Assembly (NCBI GenBank): GCA_003354225.1 | Contig: PIVH01000646.1 | Span: forward strand, 1 to 5,279 | DNA from: Globobulimina sp. | Taxonomy: Eukaryota; Foraminifera; Rotaliida | Length of the DNA: 5,279 nucleotides | Direction of reading: 5' to 3' | Shown: positions 5,102 to 5,279 of the stretch, one piece after another | Layout: each line of letters starts with the position of its first letter | Position numbering within the stretch: position 1 is the first letter of the stretch | The notes under the pieces: generated by a model | Told to the model about the DNA's origin: nothing | Databases searched by the model: none | Seen by the model: the letters and a program-made list of their open reading frames with translations, nothing else | Program-made: the position numbers and the translations under genes

Positions 5102-5279
5102 AATTTGAGGCTACAATTAATTAGTTAATTATAAGGATGTTTTTAAAAAAACAGTTCGGTGCTTCGATCAGTTTCGTCTAAAAGGATACTTCAGTTGAAC
5201 GGAAAAAAAAATCAAAATAATTTATGTGAGAAAACATTGCAACTAAAATTGAACCAAATCGTGGTACAACATAAATAAT
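5102..5279 (-). promoter_or_regulatory. Upstream region of the phosphodiesterase gene
   Basis: These 178 bp upstream of the start codon are AT-rich with several A/T runs (5140-5150, 5203-5210). On the minus strand a TATAATTAA stretch lies roughly 25-35 bp before the ATG, which could be a TATA-like element only if the leader is very short. No ORF, RNA gene or clear repeat is visible, and no divergent gene start is seen before the window ends. Confidence 0.4.

Noticed and set aside
1-5279. Bacterial operon, organelle genome or altered genetic code
   Set aside because: Consensus spliceosomal introns, a mitochondrial carrier and a CaaX protein indicate a nuclear genome. TAA and TGA end the genes, and no stop codon has to be read through.

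Overview
This is a compact, AT-rich stretch of a eukaryotic nuclear genome using the standard genetic code. The evidence is four short GT-AG introns (65, 72, 87 and 106 nt) that each restore a reading frame exactly, plus eukaryote-specific protein families: a mitochondrial carrier, a MAPR-type cytochrome b5 protein with a CaaX tail, and a secreted EF-hand/ShK-like/calcineurin-type phosphodiesterase. Short introns and intergenic gaps of 82-244 bp suggest a protist or a small-genome invertebrate. I cannot name the lineage from the sequence alone.

Layout from left to right. (1) Positions 1-434, minus: the 5' part of an unrecognised small protein, two exons, running off the left edge. (2) Positions 542-1138, plus: a single-exon 198-residue MAPR-like heme/steroid-binding protein ending in CLIM. 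Genes 1 and 2 start head to head 107 bp apart. (3) Positions 1329-2057, plus: a three-exon, 185-residue NlpC/P60-superfamily (LRAT/PPPDE-like) thiol protein with an NNCTHF box; its alternative start would expose an MGSSNSS myristoylation-type N-terminus. (4) Positions 2302-3228, minus: an intronless SLC25 mitochondrial carrier closest to the 2-oxodicarboxylate carriers, tail to tail with gene 3. (5) Positions 3311-5101, minus: a two-exon, 572-residue secreted phosphodiesterase with signal peptide, EF-hand, ShK-like six-cysteine domain and acid-sphingomyelinase-type catalytic domain. It lies 82 bp upstream of the carrier on the same strand. The rest, 5102-5279, is its AT-rich upstream region.

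Nothing shows that the five genes form one pathway. Recurring themes are membrane association (a probable prenyl anchor, a possible myristoyl anchor, a polytopic carrier) and possible lipid chemistry (LRAT-like acyl transfer or hydrolysis, sphingomyelinase-like hydrolysis), but in a eukaryote this proximity may be chance. The points most worth a second look are the swapped membrane anchor of the MAPR protein, the possible lipidation of its neighbour, the domain architecture of the phosphodiesterase, and a perfect 27-nt palindrome beside a splice donor.
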